This document shows positions 5,876 to 6,088 of a DNA stretch of 6,088 nt, piece after piece. This DNA is from Candidatus Cloacimonadota bacterium (GTDB taxonomy: Bacteria; Cloacimonadota; Cloacimonadia; Cloacimonadales; TCS61). The stretch covers positions 1 to 6,088 of the forward strand of contig QMNP01000110.1 in assembly GCA_003647825.1 (NCBI GenBank), read 5' to 3'. Both the position numbers and the translations under genes were made by a program. A model generated the notes under the pieces. The model saw nothing but the letters and a program-made list of their open reading frames with translations, was not told the DNA's origin and made no database searches. Within the stretch, counting starts at the first letter, position 1. Every line of letters begins with the position of its first letter.

Positions 5876-5896
5876 GGTGGACAATTGCACACCTTA
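5873..5896. repeat. Palindromic repeat copy 2, at the end of the second permease
   Basis: TAAGGTG (5873-5879) pairs with CACCTTA (5890-5896), and CAATTG (5882-5887) is self-complementary in the middle, with two mismatched pairs between. The TAA at its left edge is the permease stop codon. Over AGGTG...CTTAC it matches copy 1 at 20 of 23 positions, and similarity stops right after the palindrome. It may act as a terminator or mRNA-end stabiliser, but no T-run follows. Confidence 0.7.
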
Positions 5897-6048
5897 CGGA
5901 TGGTTAAAATAGTAATTCTTCTCGCTCCTTAAACTTCGTGTGGTAACTTGTTTTCCGTTAGACGCAAAGTATTGCATTTCTACTTAAAAGTCGGCTTCTC
6001 ATGAAGTTAGGGAAACGATCTCCTTTTCCGCACTTCGTACTTCGCACT
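5897..6048. other. Non-coding stretch after the second permease
   Basis: No supported gene is present. The only frame of note opens at the ATG at 6001 (23 codons to a TAA in the T-run), with no ribosome site. Short direct repeats of CTTCG-type sequence occur at 6032-6046. Confidence 0.45.
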
Positions 6049-6070
6049 CCTGAACTCAGGTACTTTTTTT
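6049..6070 (+). terminator. Weak intrinsic terminator candidate
   Basis: CCTG (6049-6052) and CAGG (6057-6060) form a short stem around AACT, followed after three bases by seven T (6064-6070). The stem is only 4 bp and lies about 175 nt after the permease stop, so this is a weak candidate. Confidence 0.3.
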
Positions 6071-6088
6071 AATATTCGCAGAAAAAAA

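Noticed and set aside
6001..6072. 23-codon plus-strand frame near the right edge
   Set aside because: No ribosome site, and it ends inside the T-run of a terminator candidate; probably chance.

Overview
The window is AT-rich. It carries two long, same-strand, paralogous ABC-transporter permeases of the MacB/FtsX type, with a small minus-strand gene pair and repeat-rich non-coding DNA between them. Arrays of permeases with two FtsX domains (start MFKNYLKVALRNI, end NPVKxLKYE) are typical of Bacteroidota and related FCB-group lineages. The strong AGGAG ribosome sites of the two small genes and a near-consensus sigma70-type promoter ahead of the second permease fit a relative such as Cloacimonadota, Marinimicrobia or Calditrichota better than classical Bacteroidota, where such signals are weak. 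This placement is an inference from style, not a match.

Layout: (1) 1-2300 (+), a permease missing only about its first 13 residues. (2) 2298-2320, a decayed palindrome shared by the convergent gene ends. (3) 2318-2671 (-), a 117-aa protein with four membrane segments. (4) 2759-2914 (-), a 51-aa membrane-anchored small protein with a strong ribosome site. (5) 2927-3132, a fold-back, MITE-like element with terminal inverted repeats and flanking direct repeats, sitting just upstream of the small gene. (6) 3133-3496, non-coding DNA with several inverted repeats, ending in a promoter. (7) 3497-5875 (+), a complete 792-aa permease with a GTG start. (8) 5873-5896, a second copy of the palindrome. 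(9) 5897-6088, non-coding DNA with a weak terminator candidate near the end.

How the parts work together: each permease has the full single-chain architecture (eight membrane segments, two extracytoplasmic domains, two FtsX domains), so each could form a complete membrane pore with an ATPase supplied from elsewhere. No ATPase gene is in the window. The substrate cannot be read from the sequence. The 51-aa and 117-aa genes may be co-transcribed against the permeases, and nothing in the sequence links them functionally to transport.

The most unusual observations are the palindrome whose TAA/TAG edges form the stop codons of all three long genes, and the fold-back element that appears to have landed in the leader or promoter region of the 51-aa gene. 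I see no CRISPR array, RNA gene, phage or toxin-antitoxin system.
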